The notes under the pieces were generated by a model. The model was given only the letters and a program-made list of their open reading frames with translations, was not told the DNA's origin and did no database searches. DNA of 64,000 bases from assembly GCA_030065915.1 (NCBI GenBank), contig JASJCQ010000001.1, forward strand, positions 1 to 64,000. Direction: 5' to 3'. Both the position numbers and the translations under genes were made by a program. Of the stretch, positions 1 to 8,354 are shown in pieces. This DNA is from Woeseiaceae bacterium (GTDB lineage: Bacteria; Pseudomonadota; Gammaproteobacteria; Steroidobacterales; Woeseiaceae). Each line of letters starts with the position of its first letter. Within the stretch, counting starts at the first letter, position 1.

Positions 1-1747
1 GCTCCCCGCCTGACTCGTTCACGATGTGTTCGGCCCAGTCGATGATTGTCAGAGTCTTCAGGCCTAAGAAATCGAACTTGACCAGGCCTATCGCCTCCAC
101 GTCGTCCTTGTCCAGCTGCGTCACAACGTTGACGCCACCCTCTTCGCAGTAGAGCGGTGCGAAATCGGTCAACCGGGTCGGTGAGATTACGACACCGCCG
201 GCGTGCTTACCGGCATTCCTGGCAAGACCTTCGAGCGAGCGCGCCAGGTCGATGATAGACGCCACTTCCTCGTCGTCCTCATAGATCTGCCGCAGTTCCT
301 CGGACTGGTCCATTGCCTTGTCGAGCGTCATGCCGATCTCGAACGGAATCAGTTTCGCAATGCGGTCAACGAAACCGTACGGTTGCCCGAGGACACGACC
401 GGTGTCGCGAATGACAGCCTTTGCCGCCATCGTGCCGAAGGTAATGATCTGCGAGACTCGCTCGCGACCGTAGCGATCGGCGACGTAGTCGATGACCCGG
501 TCGCGGCCCTCCATGCAGAAGTCGATATCGAAGTCGGGCATCGAGACGCGTTCGGGATTCAGGAATCGCTCGAACAGCAGCTCGTGCTCGAGAGGATCCA
601 GGTCGGTGATACCCAGCACCCAGGCGACCAGCGAGCCTGCGCCGGATCCGCGCCCGGGTCCGACCGGAACCGCGTTTTGCTTGGCCCAGCGAATGAAGTC
701 CGCGACGATCAGGAAGTACCCCGGAAAGCCCATCGACGTGATGACATCGAGCTCGGTTTCCAGTCGCTCGACGTAGGGTCCGGTCAGCGCGTCGCGGTCG
801 CCGGCCGCGACGCCTTCCGAGTCGAACTTCGCCTCAAGCGCTGCCTGCAGGCCCTGTCGCGACTCCTGCTCGAGGAACTGTGCCTCGCTCAAGTCACCCG
901 GTCTCGGAAACGCCGGTAACACACTCTTGCCGAGCTCGAGATCCAGGTTACACCGTCTGGCAATCTCTACCGCATTCTCGAGAGCCGACGGGACGTCGGA
1001 GAACAGCGCCTGCATCTCGGCGGTCGTACGCAGGTACTGCTGGTCGCTGTAGTGGCGCGGCCGGTCCGGGTCACTGAGTGAACGCCCGTCGTGGATACAG
1101 ACGCGGGCTTCGTGTGCCTCGAAGTCGCCGCTGTCGATGAAACGCACGTCGTTGGTGGCGACCACAGGCACGTCGGCCTCCGCCGCGAGACCAAGGCTCG
1201 CATGCACGCAGGCATCCTCGGAGGGCCGTCCGGTCCTGACAAGCTCGAGGTAGAAACGGTCGCCAAAGACCGAGCGCCATTCCTCGAGCCGTTCGCGCGC
1301 GAGATCCGGGTGATCGAGTTGCAGCGCATGCCCGATGTCACCGTGCAGGCCGCCGGACAGCGCGATCAGGTCCTGGCACGACTCCGGCGTCAGCCACTCT
1401 CGATGCGCCATAGGCTGTCCCCGGCGCTGTCCTTCGAGGTACGCGCGCGACACCAGTTCCGACAGCCGTCGGTACCCTTCCCGGTTCTGGCACAGGAGCA
1501 CCATGGAAAACGGCCGCTGCGGCTCGTCCGGGTTCAGAACGCTCAGGTCGACTCCGACGATCGGTTTGATGCCCGCAGCCATTGCCTTGCGATAGAACTT
1601 CACGAGCGCGAACAGGTTGTTCTTGTCGGTTAAAGCGACCGCCGGCATGTTGTCGGCCTTGCAGGACTCGATCAGCGCTGGAATCCGCACCGTACTGTCG
1701 ACGAGTGAGAACTCGCTGTGCAGGTGCAGATGAACAAAAGAACTCAT
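1..1747 (-). CDS. dnaE: DNA polymerase III alpha subunit, N-terminal 582 residues (partial)
   Basis: Replicative polymerase catalytic subunit; the 3' end of the gene lies beyond the left edge. The protein opens with the PHP-domain signature (FVHLHLHSEFSLVD, residues 4-17). The polymerase core shows the PDFDID motif with the two metal-binding aspartates at residues 405 and 407, and the third aspartate in LVKFDFLGL at residue 559, so all three catalytic acids seen in E. coli DnaE (401, 403, 555) are in this fragment. The ATG overlaps the rnhB stop as ATGA, so translation is probably coupled. It is the last visible gene of the rpsB-to-dnaE run, its usual place in gammaproteobacteria. Confidence 0.97.
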   Translation of the reverse strand, partial: MSSFVHLHLHSEFSLVDSTVRIPALIESCKADNMPAVALTDKNNLFALVKFYRKAMAAGIKPIVGVDLSVLNPDEPQRPFSMVLLCQNREGYRRLSELVSRAYLEGQRRGQPMAHREWLTPESCQDLIALSGGLHGDIGHALQLDHPDLARERLEEWRSVFGDRFYLELVRTGRPSEDACVHASLGLAAEADVPVVATNDVRFIDSGDFEAHEARVCIHDGRSLSDPDRPRHYSDQQYLRTTAEMQALFSDVPSALENAVEIARRCNLDLELGKSVLPAFPRPGDLSEAQFLEQESRQGLQAALEAKFDSEGVAAGDRDALTGPYVERLETELDVITSMGFPGYFLIVADFIRWAKQNAVPVGPGRGSGAGSLVAWVLGITDLDPLEHELLFERFLNPERVSMPDFDIDFCMEGRDRVIDYVADRYGRERVSQIITFGTMAAKAVIRDTGRVLGQPYGFVDRIAKLIPFEIGMTLDKAMDQSEELRQIYEDDEEVASIIDLARSLEGLARNAGKHAGGVVISPTRLTDFAPLYCEEGGVNVVTQLDKDDVEAIGLVKFDFLGLKTLTIIDWAEHIVNESGGE

Positions 1748-2397
1748 GAATGCCCTCTCACACTGCCCGCCGTTCCTCGCCAGCGACACAGCGCAGGCCA
1801 CTCGGCACTCATCGGACGAAAAGTGAACCGGTGCGCTGAACACGGTCCCTCATGCAGGATCTTCTCGCGATGAGACTGACTGCCGTAGCCCTTGTGTGAT
1901 GCAAAGCCGTATGCCGGAAACAGCGTATCCAGTTCCGCCATCATGTGATCCCGGGTTGTCTTGGCGACGACTGACGCCGCACTGATCGCAAGCACCTTGT
2001 CGTCGCCGCCGATGATCGCCTCGCCCGGTACTTCACCATCGTCGAATTTCAGATTCGGGAGCCGGTTGCCGTCGACCAGCGCCAGTGCCGGCTTGACGCT
2101 CAGGCCGATTATGGACCTTCGCATCGCCAACAGCGTTGCGTTTAGGATGTTGATTGCATCGACCTCCGCAGGGTCGGCCCAACCGACACCAACAGCGATC
2201 GCCGCCTGGATTATCTGCGGGAGCAACTCATCGCGCTGGCTTGCCGAGAGCTTCTTGGAGTCGCGCAGGCCGGGGAGCATCGCTGTCGGCGACAGGATGA
2301 CGGCCGCAGCGACAACCGGGCCGGCGAGAGGCCCGCGGCCGGCTTCATCGACCCCCGCGATCGGTCCATCTGTTGAATAGGTGGTAGTGGCGTGCAA
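1744..2397 (-). CDS. rnhB: Ribonuclease HII
   Basis: Cleaves the RNA strand of RNA-DNA hybrids and single ribonucleotides in DNA. The 217-aa product has the GVDEAGRGPLAGPV motif near residue 16 (catalytic Asp and Glu), a further Asp in ALVDGNRLP and the C-terminal AKTTRDHMM Asp. The frame can only begin with TTG at 2397, one base after the lpxB stop; no ATG lies near and the ribosome-binding site is weak, so coupling to lpxB is likely. Its stop overlaps the dnaE ATG. Length and order (lpxB-rnhB-dnaE) are typical. Confidence 0.95.
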   Translation of the reverse strand: MHATTTYSTDGPIAGVDEAGRGPLAGPVVAAAVILSPTAMLPGLRDSKKLSASQRDELLPQIIQAAIAVGVGWADPAEVDAINILNATLLAMRRSIIGLSVKPALALVDGNRLPNLKFDDGEVPGEAIIGGDDKVLAISAASVVAKTTRDHMMAELDTLFPAYGFASHKGYGSQSHREKILHEGPCSAHRFTFRPMSAEWPALCRWRGTAGSVRGHS

Positions 2398-2398
2398 G

Positions 2399-3544
2399 CT
2401 ATCCGTGTCCGGCTATTCTCATCAACGCTTCTGCTGAGCGTTTGCTGGCATCAAGCGCCAGTTCGTCATGCAGTTTAGCAAAACTCGAGCGGATCGCGGC
2501 TTGCCTTGCTTCGTCGCCCAGGAGCCAGATCGCCTCGGCCGCGATGGCCTCTGGCGTCGCGTTTTCCTGCAGGAACTCCGGGATCATCGGTTCCGGGGTC
2601 AGGTTATTGGGCAGGGTCACGTAGTCGAGCTTCAGCAGGTTGAACGTGCGGACGATGGCGGCCGAAAACGGCGCCAGCTTGTACGCGGCGATCGAGGGTT
2701 TTCCGAGCAGCGCCGACTCGAGTACGGCGGTCCCGGACGCCAGGATGACGAGGTCGGCCGCTTCCATGACTCGAATGCTCCGCCCCGAGACCAGCGTGGT
2801 GACGGCGGCAATCCCGGCCGTGTCGACAGCGGCGTGTATCAGCGGTCGCAGGGAATCGGACGCCACCGGGATAACGAATCTGGCGCGATCACTGGACGCA
2901 TGGATGCGTGCCGCCGTGGCGGCGAACACATCGACGAGACGCGTGACCTCGCCGTGCCGGCTGCCCGGCAGCAACGCCACCAGCGGCGCGCCGTCGACTC
3001 CCAGCTCGCGCCTTGCGCTACCCGTATCGACTACCGGGGACAGCGTGTCAGCCTTGGGGTGTCCGACAAACTCCGCCCGGACGCCCGCCTCGTCGTAGAT
3101 TGGCTTCTCGAACGGCAGGATGCACAAGACGCAGTCGACCGCTCGTGCGACGGTCTTGACTCGCCCCGGCCGCCACGCCCAGACCGTCGGACTGACGTAG
3201 TGCATCGTCGCTATGCCGGACTCGCGCAGCTTGCGCTCCAGCGCCAGGTTGAAGTCCGGCGCATCGATGCCGATGAAGACGTCGGGCGGGTTAGACTGCC
3301 AGCGGTCTCTCAACCGGCGACGAAGCCGCAGGAGGCGAGGCACGTGCCGAAGCGGCTCGACCAGGCCCATGACGGCGAGTTCTTCGGCGTTAGCCCAGGC
3401 GTCGCAGCCCGCCGCGATCATCTCGGGACCGGCGACACCCTCAAAGACCGCATCCGCTGCCATCTCCTTTACGGCCCGGATGAGCCCGGCGCCCAGCAGG
3501 TCTCCGGACGCCTCGCCGGCCACGACACCGACTCGCAGGCTCAT
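2399..3544 (-). CDS. lpxB: Lipid-A-disaccharide synthase
   Basis: Membrane-associated glycosyltransferase that joins UDP-2,3-diacylglucosamine and lipid X into the lipid A disaccharide. The 381-aa protein starts MSLRVGVVAGEASGDLLGAG, the family's N-terminal signature, and contains the FIGIDAPDFN, YVSPTVWAWRPGR and LLPGSRHGEV motifs in order. Length matches the family (about 380 aa). It lies 6 nt downstream of lpxA and 1 nt upstream of rnhB on the same strand, so it is surely in the same transcript. Confidence 0.97.
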   Translation of the reverse strand: MSLRVGVVAGEASGDLLGAGLIRAVKEMAADAVFEGVAGPEMIAAGCDAWANAEELAVMGLVEPLRHVPRLLRLRRRLRDRWQSNPPDVFIGIDAPDFNLALERKLRESGIATMHYVSPTVWAWRPGRVKTVARAVDCVLCILPFEKPIYDEAGVRAEFVGHPKADTLSPVVDTGSARRELGVDGAPLVALLPGSRHGEVTRLVDVFAATAARIHASSDRARFVIPVASDSLRPLIHAAVDTAGIAAVTTLVSGRSIRVMEAADLVILASGTAVLESALLGKPSIAAYKLAPFSAAIVRTFNLLKLDYVTLPNNLTPEPMIPEFLQENATPEAIAAEAIWLLGDEARQAAIRSSFAKLHDELALDASKRSAEALMRIAGHG

Positions 3545-3550
3545 GGAAAC

Positions 3551-4321
3551 CTAGCGAACGACACCGCGTTCAGACGAACGCAGCGACTCGAGAAACACGC
3601 TGAGCTCCGGCTGCGTGTCGACGATGGCCGCGATCTCGTCGATCGCCTCCGAGAGTTTCTTTCCCTGTCGATAGACGGTTCGGTAGGCATTCTTGATATT
3701 GCGTATCTGGTCCGAGTCGAACCCACGCCGCTTCAACCCCTCGCTATTGATGCCCTTGGGTTCGGCAGGATGACCGGCAATCATCGTGTAGGCCGGCACG
3801 TCGCGGTTAACGACGGAGAACATGCCGAGGAAGGAGTGCGAACCGATCTTGCAGAACTGGTGTACGCCGGTAAAGCCGCCGAAAATCGCCCAGTCGCCAA
3901 CGTGCACATGGCCTGCCAGCGTGGCGTTGTTCGCCATGATTGTCTGGTCACCGACGCGGCAGTCATGAGCGATATGCACATAAGCCATGATCCAGTTGTC
4001 ACTTCCGATGCTCGTCTCTCCGTCGTCATCGACGGTGCCCCGGCTGATCGTGCAGAACTCGCGAATGGTATTTCGATCGCCGATAACCAGTCGCGTCGGC
4101 TCGTCGCGATACTTCTTGTCCTGAGGGTCGTCGCCGATCGAGGCAAACTGGTAGATGTGGTTATCGCTTCCGATCGTCGTCGGTCCGTTAATGACGACAT
4201 GGCTGTCGATCTTCGTACCACCGGCAATGGATACATCGTCGCCGATAATCGAATAGGGGCCGATTTCCACGCCTTCGGCGATGTCGGCAGTGTCGGAAAC
4301 GATTGCGGTCGGGTGAATCAA
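3551..4321 (-). CDS. lpxA: UDP-N-acetylglucosamine acyltransferase
   Basis: First step of lipid A synthesis, O-acylation of UDP-GlcNAc by hydroxyacyl-ACP in the cytoplasm. The 256-aa protein is a left-handed beta-helix of hexapeptide repeats followed by the C-terminal helical part with GLKRRGF. The catalytic HIAHDC motif is present (His119 corresponds to E. coli His125). The position matching E. coli Gly173, which sets acyl length, is Met167 here (VHQF...SFLGMF); see findings. The usual neighbour fabZ is missing between lpxD and lpxA; only 42 nt separate them. Confidence 0.97.
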   Translation of the reverse strand: MIHPTAIVSDTADIAEGVEIGPYSIIGDDVSIAGGTKIDSHVVINGPTTIGSDNHIYQFASIGDDPQDKKYRDEPTRLVIGDRNTIREFCTISRGTVDDDGETSIGSDNWIMAYVHIAHDCRVGDQTIMANNATLAGHVHVGDWAIFGGFTGVHQFCKIGSHSFLGMFSVVNRDVPAYTMIAGHPAEPKGINSEGLKRRGFDSDQIRNIKNAYRTVYRQGKKLSEAIDEIAAIVDTQPELSVFLESLRSSERGVVR

Positions 4322-4363
4322 GCGTGCGGTCCGGTAGTGTAAAGCGGCAGGATACCGTGCCCG

Positions 4364-5377
4364 TCAGGACTTGTCTTTCTCTAGGTCACCGACCCGGTCG
4401 AACAGCTTACCCAGGCGCCGCACTCGCGCTACGTTCTTCGCCCAGTCCTTCGCGGGTTCGGCGGCAAAGCTGGACGCATAGGCGCCCGGTGTATCGATAT
4501 CCTTGGTCACCATCGTCTTGCCTGTGACCACGACGTCGTCACAAATCGTAATGTGTCCGACGGCTCCGGACTTGCCGGCGAACAGGCAGCGAGAACCGAT
4601 TGTCGTACTGCCGGCGATTCCGGTGTATGCCGCCATCGCCGTGTGATCGCCGATGCGACAGTTGTGGGCGATCATGACCAGGTTATCGAGGCGCACACCA
4701 TTCCCGATCACGGTATCCCCGATTGCGCCACAGTCCACGGTGGAATTGCAGCCTATCTCGACGTCGTCACCGATCTTTACGCCACCGACCTGCGGTACCT
4801 TGACCCAGCCTTCGGGTGTCATTGCGTTGCCAAAGCCGTCCCCGCCGATAACGGCGCCCGGGTGAATTAAGCCACGCTGGCCTGTCGTTACGGCTCGAAC
4901 GAATGTGACATTGGCCAGCAAGCGCGTCCCGGCACCTATGACGCAGTCAGGTCCGACGTAGGACCCCGGTCCTATCTCGCAGCCGTCTCCGATGACGGCA
5001 TTGCCTTCAATGACAGCATTGGGCCCGACGTACGCTGTCTTCGACACCACGGCGTCTTCCGAGACGAAAGCAGTCGGGTGTACGCCGGGCTGATGCGTCA
5101 GCGCAGGGTGAAGCAACGCCGCCATCCTTGCATAGCAGGCGTACGGGTCATCATGAACGATCGCTGCGACCGGGCAGTCGTCAGCATCGGCGGGCTTTAA
5201 AATGACTGCAGCCGCCCGTGTGTCGGGCAGCTGCGGTTTGTAGGCGGCATTGGACAGGAACGTGATCGCGTTCGGTCCGGCGCCGGAGAATGTAGCGACT
5301 GTCTCGATGACTGTCTCGCGAGAACCTCGCAGCTCGCAGTCAACCTGGTCCGCCAGTTCTCCCAGCGTTATCGCCAT
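4364..5377 (-). CDS. lpxD: UDP-3-O-acylglucosamine N-acyltransferase
   Basis: Third step of lipid A synthesis: N-acylation of UDP-3-O-acylglucosamine. The 337-aa protein has the N-terminal uridine-binding domain (about residues 1-95, with ITFLSN) followed by a long hexapeptide-repeat beta-helix; MIAHNCRIGDH carries the catalytic histidine. The C-terminal helix is charged and ends LEKDKS. Length is typical (E. coli 341). It follows skp by 5 nt and precedes lpxA with no fabZ between them. Confidence 0.96.
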   Translation of the reverse strand: MAITLGELADQVDCELRGSRETVIETVATFSGAGPNAITFLSNAAYKPQLPDTRAAAVILKPADADDCPVAAIVHDDPYACYARMAALLHPALTHQPGVHPTAFVSEDAVVSKTAYVGPNAVIEGNAVIGDGCEIGPGSYVGPDCVIGAGTRLLANVTFVRAVTTGQRGLIHPGAVIGGDGFGNAMTPEGWVKVPQVGGVKIGDDVEIGCNSTVDCGAIGDTVIGNGVRLDNLVMIAHNCRIGDHTAMAAYTGIAGSTTIGSRCLFAGKSGAVGHITICDDVVVTGKTMVTKDIDTPGAYASSFAAEPAKDWAKNVARVRRLGKLFDRVGDLEKDKS

Positions 5378-5382
5378 GTCGC

Positions 5383-5922
5383 TTAGCGGGAACCGGTCGC
5401 CTGGTAGTTCGCTTCGACCGCGCGCAGAACGTCGTCAGTGATATTGACGGCGGCACTGGCGAACAAGACGCCGTCGCCGACGACAAGATCATAGCCTTCG
5501 GCTTGCGCGAAATCGGTGACTTCCTTCAATACCGAACGCTGCAGCTTGGCGAGTTCCTCGTTCCTGCGCAGGTTGAAGTCTTCGCGAAACTCCGACTCGA
5601 TGCGAGTAACGTCGCGACCCAGCTCGCGTAGGCTGGTCTCGGCATTACGCCGCTCGGTTTCACCCATGACGGCGGCGTCCTTCTGTACCTTCTCGACGAG
5701 ATCCGTGTATTCCTTCTGCTTGGCGATGAACTCACGCTGGCGCGGGGCAAACTCTTCCTCGAGGGCCTCCAGTGCTGCCTTCGTCTGCGGAATGCGCTCC
5801 ATCAGGGCCGGTATGTTGACCACTCCGATCTTCATCTCCTGCGCGGTCGCGGGCAACGCGAAAGCGAACAGGAGAGATGCTGCTGCGATCATCTTGATCA
5901 GGTCTTGCTTTAGAAAAGTCAT
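5383..5922 (-). CDS. skp: Periplasmic OmpH/Skp-type chaperone
   Basis: Periplasmic chaperone that holds unfolded outer-membrane proteins on their way to the Bam complex. The 179-aa product has a signal peptide (about residues 1-28, cleavage near PATAQ), then MKIGVVNIPALM, and a long highly charged coiled-coil region (about 55-135) typical of the Skp tentacles. The C-terminal beta strand has VVGDGVLFASAAVNITDDVL. It sits between bamA (15 nt upstream) and lpxD, the conserved order. It is somewhat longer than E. coli Skp (161 aa), as is common in other gammaproteobacteria. Confidence 0.92.
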   Translation of the reverse strand: MTFLKQDLIKMIAAASLLFAFALPATAQEMKIGVVNIPALMERIPQTKAALEALEEEFAPRQREFIAKQKEYTDLVEKVQKDAAVMGETERRNAETSLRELGRDVTRIESEFREDFNLRRNEELAKLQRSVLKEVTDFAQAEGYDLVVGDGVLFASAAVNITDDVLRAVEANYQATGSR

Positions 5923-5937
5923 GCTTGTTTCCGTTCC

Positions 5938-8340
5938 TTAAAATGCTTGTCCAATGGAGAACTGAAATCTCTCGATATCGTCCCCGTAAAATCTGTCGTT
6001 GCGTTCGTAATTGTTCAGCGGATAGGCATAGCTGAATCTGAACAATCCAAGTGGCGCGAGCCATTCGACGCCGATGCCGACCGATGCTCTTAACTCATCG
6101 AAGTCCGGCTCGTACGTCACCGGCGTTCCCAACCGGTCCGTAAAGGCGACCTCGCCGGTGTTGAACACGTTGCCGAAATCGTAAAACAGCGACGCCCGGG
6201 CCTGGCTGGACAGTTTCTCGGGCAGCGGGAGTATAAGCTCTACCTGACCTGCGACCAATACGTTACCGCCGTAAGGATTGCCGATCGAATCCCTGGGACC
6301 GAGGAAGGACTCGCGGAATCCCCGGACAGACTGCGGCCCGCCGCCGAAGAACTGTTTGTAAGGCGGCAGCGCCGTCGTGTCGTTGATGCCTTCACCAATC
6401 GCAAGATCCGTGTTCAGCTTAATCGTCCAGCGACGCGTCAGCGGGATGTATTTGGTGAAGCCGTAGCGCGCCGTGTAGTACTCGACGTCACTGCCCGGCA
6501 CAGCCATCGACAGGAACAGCTGCTGGCGTGTGCCACGGGTAGCGAACAGCGAGCGGTTGCGGCTGTCCCAGCTCCAGCCGGCCAGCAGTTCCACCGTATC
6601 GAACTTGGTGCCAAAGAACTCGAAACCGAGGCCCGTGTCCTCCCGGAACGAATCGCCATTGTTCAGGACCCAGTCCTGAGACTGCCGCGTGCTGCCGGAC
6701 GACGACAACAATTCCGATGTCTGATACGACAGACCGAAAGACAGCGACTGGACCTCGCCGATCGGGTAACCGTATTCGACCGATAGCGCCCCAGTCTTCG
6801 TCGAGAAGTCGGAGGCACCGGACACGAATTGCGTGATATCGCGGAAGTTGACCCCTATCGTGCGGCGCACGCCGTCCATCGTCGTGAATGGATCGGTATG
6901 CGATACGCTGTACAACTTCGAAAACCGGCCGGAATTCAGATCCAGTGCGACCCGGTTGCCGGACCCGAGGAAATTGGTGTGGACGATACTGCCGTTCAAG
7001 ATCAGTTTTTGCGATTCGGAGTAGCCGACGCCGCCCGAAAACTGGCCGGGCATCCGGTACTCGAGATCGAAGTCGACATCAACGAGGTCCGGGCTGCCCG
7101 GTATAGGCGTGTTCTCGACTTCCGCGCTCTCGATGTAGGGCAGTCGCTGCAAGCGCACCTTGGACCGATCGACGAGGCGATTGGACAGGTAGGCGCCCTC
7201 GAGCTGACGCAATTCGCGTCGAAGCACCTCGTCGTCAACCTGGTCGACACCATTGAAGTTGATCCGCCGCACATAGACGCGCTGCTTCGCATCCACGAAG
7301 AAACGGATCGTCGCTTCCTTGGTCTCATGATCCAGTTCCGGAACCGGCTGAATCTCGGCATTCGCATAGCCCTGTTCGCCGAGGCGAATCTGCATCAGCT
7401 CCGCAGACTGCGTCAGCAAGCCCTGGTTGAATGTCGAGCCCGGCTGCGCAAGAACCAGCACGCTCAGGAAGGCTTCCGGGATCACCATCTCGCCGACCAG
7501 TTTCACATCGGAGATCGTGTATTTTTCGCCTTCACGGATCGTGATCGTGACGAAAATGTCCTTTTTGTTTGGCGATATCGCGACCTGTGTCGACTCGATA
7601 CTGAAGTCGGCGTAACCGCGATCCTTGTAGAAAGACTCCAGCGTTTCGAGGTCGCCTTCCAGTCCCTGTTTCTCGTACCTGTCGTCCTGGCGAATCCAGG
7701 ACAGCCAGTTGGCCGTGTCGAGCGTGAAGTCCTCGCGGATTTCTTCTTCCGGAAATGTCTCGTTGCCGACGATATTGACCTGCCTGATCTTCGCCCTCGC
7801 GCCCTCTTTGACGTTGATCATGATCGACACGGTGTTGTTCGGTCGGGGCGTCACTTCGCTGTCGATCTGAACGCCGTACTTGCCACGATCGTAGTACTGC
7901 TCCCGCAGGAACATCTCGACGTTGTCGAGGACCGAGCGGTCGAAGGTCTTGCCGGTGGCGAGTCCGACGTTGCGCAGGCTGTCGAACAGATCCTCGGACT
8001 TGATGTCCTTGTTTCCGTCGATCTCGAAGCTCTCGATCGACGGCCGCTCCTTGACGACGATGACAAGCGCATCGTCTTCGCGGCGCATCTCGATGTCGTC
8101 GAACAGCCCCTGCCGGTACAGGGCAGAAATCGCCTCCCCGATACGGATGCCGTCAATCTGATCGCCGATATTGATAGGCAGGTAATTGAAAACGGTACCC
8201 TCGGAAATTCGCTGCAGGCCCTCCACGCGCATGTCGCGAACGACGAACGGTTCAAACGCCGCGCTTGCCAGTGCGGGCGCAATCGCGATGATCGCTACCA
8301 GGCTGTGCCAGAAGGCTGAAAGAGTCTTTTTGGACTTCAA
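5938..8340 (-). CDS. bamA: Outer membrane protein assembly factor BamA
   Basis: Central insertase of the Bam complex in the outer membrane. The 800-aa protein has a signal peptide (to about residue 27, ALASA), five POTRA domains beginning FVVRDMRVEGLQRISEGTVF, and a C-terminal Omp85 barrel with the conserved GGPQSVRGF loop motif. The C terminus ends FQFSIGQAF, a proper beta-signal with terminal Phe. Length agrees with the family (about 800). It lies 14 nt downstream of rseP and 15 nt upstream of skp. Confidence 0.98.
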   Translation of the reverse strand: MKSKKTLSAFWHSLVAIIAIAPALASAAFEPFVVRDMRVEGLQRISEGTVFNYLPINIGDQIDGIRIGEAISALYRQGLFDDIEMRREDDALVIVVKERPSIESFEIDGNKDIKSEDLFDSLRNVGLATGKTFDRSVLDNVEMFLREQYYDRGKYGVQIDSEVTPRPNNTVSIMINVKEGARAKIRQVNIVGNETFPEEEIREDFTLDTANWLSWIRQDDRYEKQGLEGDLETLESFYKDRGYADFSIESTQVAISPNKKDIFVTITIREGEKYTISDVKLVGEMVIPEAFLSVLVLAQPGSTFNQGLLTQSAELMQIRLGEQGYANAEIQPVPELDHETKEATIRFFVDAKQRVYVRRINFNGVDQVDDEVLRRELRQLEGAYLSNRLVDRSKVRLQRLPYIESAEVENTPIPGSPDLVDVDFDLEYRMPGQFSGGVGYSESQKLILNGSIVHTNFLGSGNRVALDLNSGRFSKLYSVSHTDPFTTMDGVRRTIGVNFRDITQFVSGASDFSTKTGALSVEYGYPIGEVQSLSFGLSYQTSELLSSSGSTRQSQDWVLNNGDSFREDTGLGFEFFGTKFDTVELLAGWSWDSRNRSLFATRGTRQQLFLSMAVPGSDVEYYTARYGFTKYIPLTRRWTIKLNTDLAIGEGINDTTALPPYKQFFGGGPQSVRGFRESFLGPRDSIGNPYGGNVLVAGQVELILPLPEKLSSQARASLFYDFGNVFNTGEVAFTDRLGTPVTYEPDFDELRASVGIGVEWLAPLGLFRFSYAYPLNNYERNDRFYGDDIERFQFSIGQAF

Positions 8341-8354
8341 AATCGAAACTTCCT

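Noticed and set aside
2468..4342. 624-codon open frame on the plus strand
   Set aside because: Lies antisense to lpxB and lpxA, whose families are certain. The translation is Arg/Asp-rich with no motif or start site, a GC-rich shadow frame.
6829..8319. 496-codon plus-strand frame opposite bamA
   Set aside because: Antisense shadow of an unmistakable Omp85 gene; no ribosome-binding site or domain.
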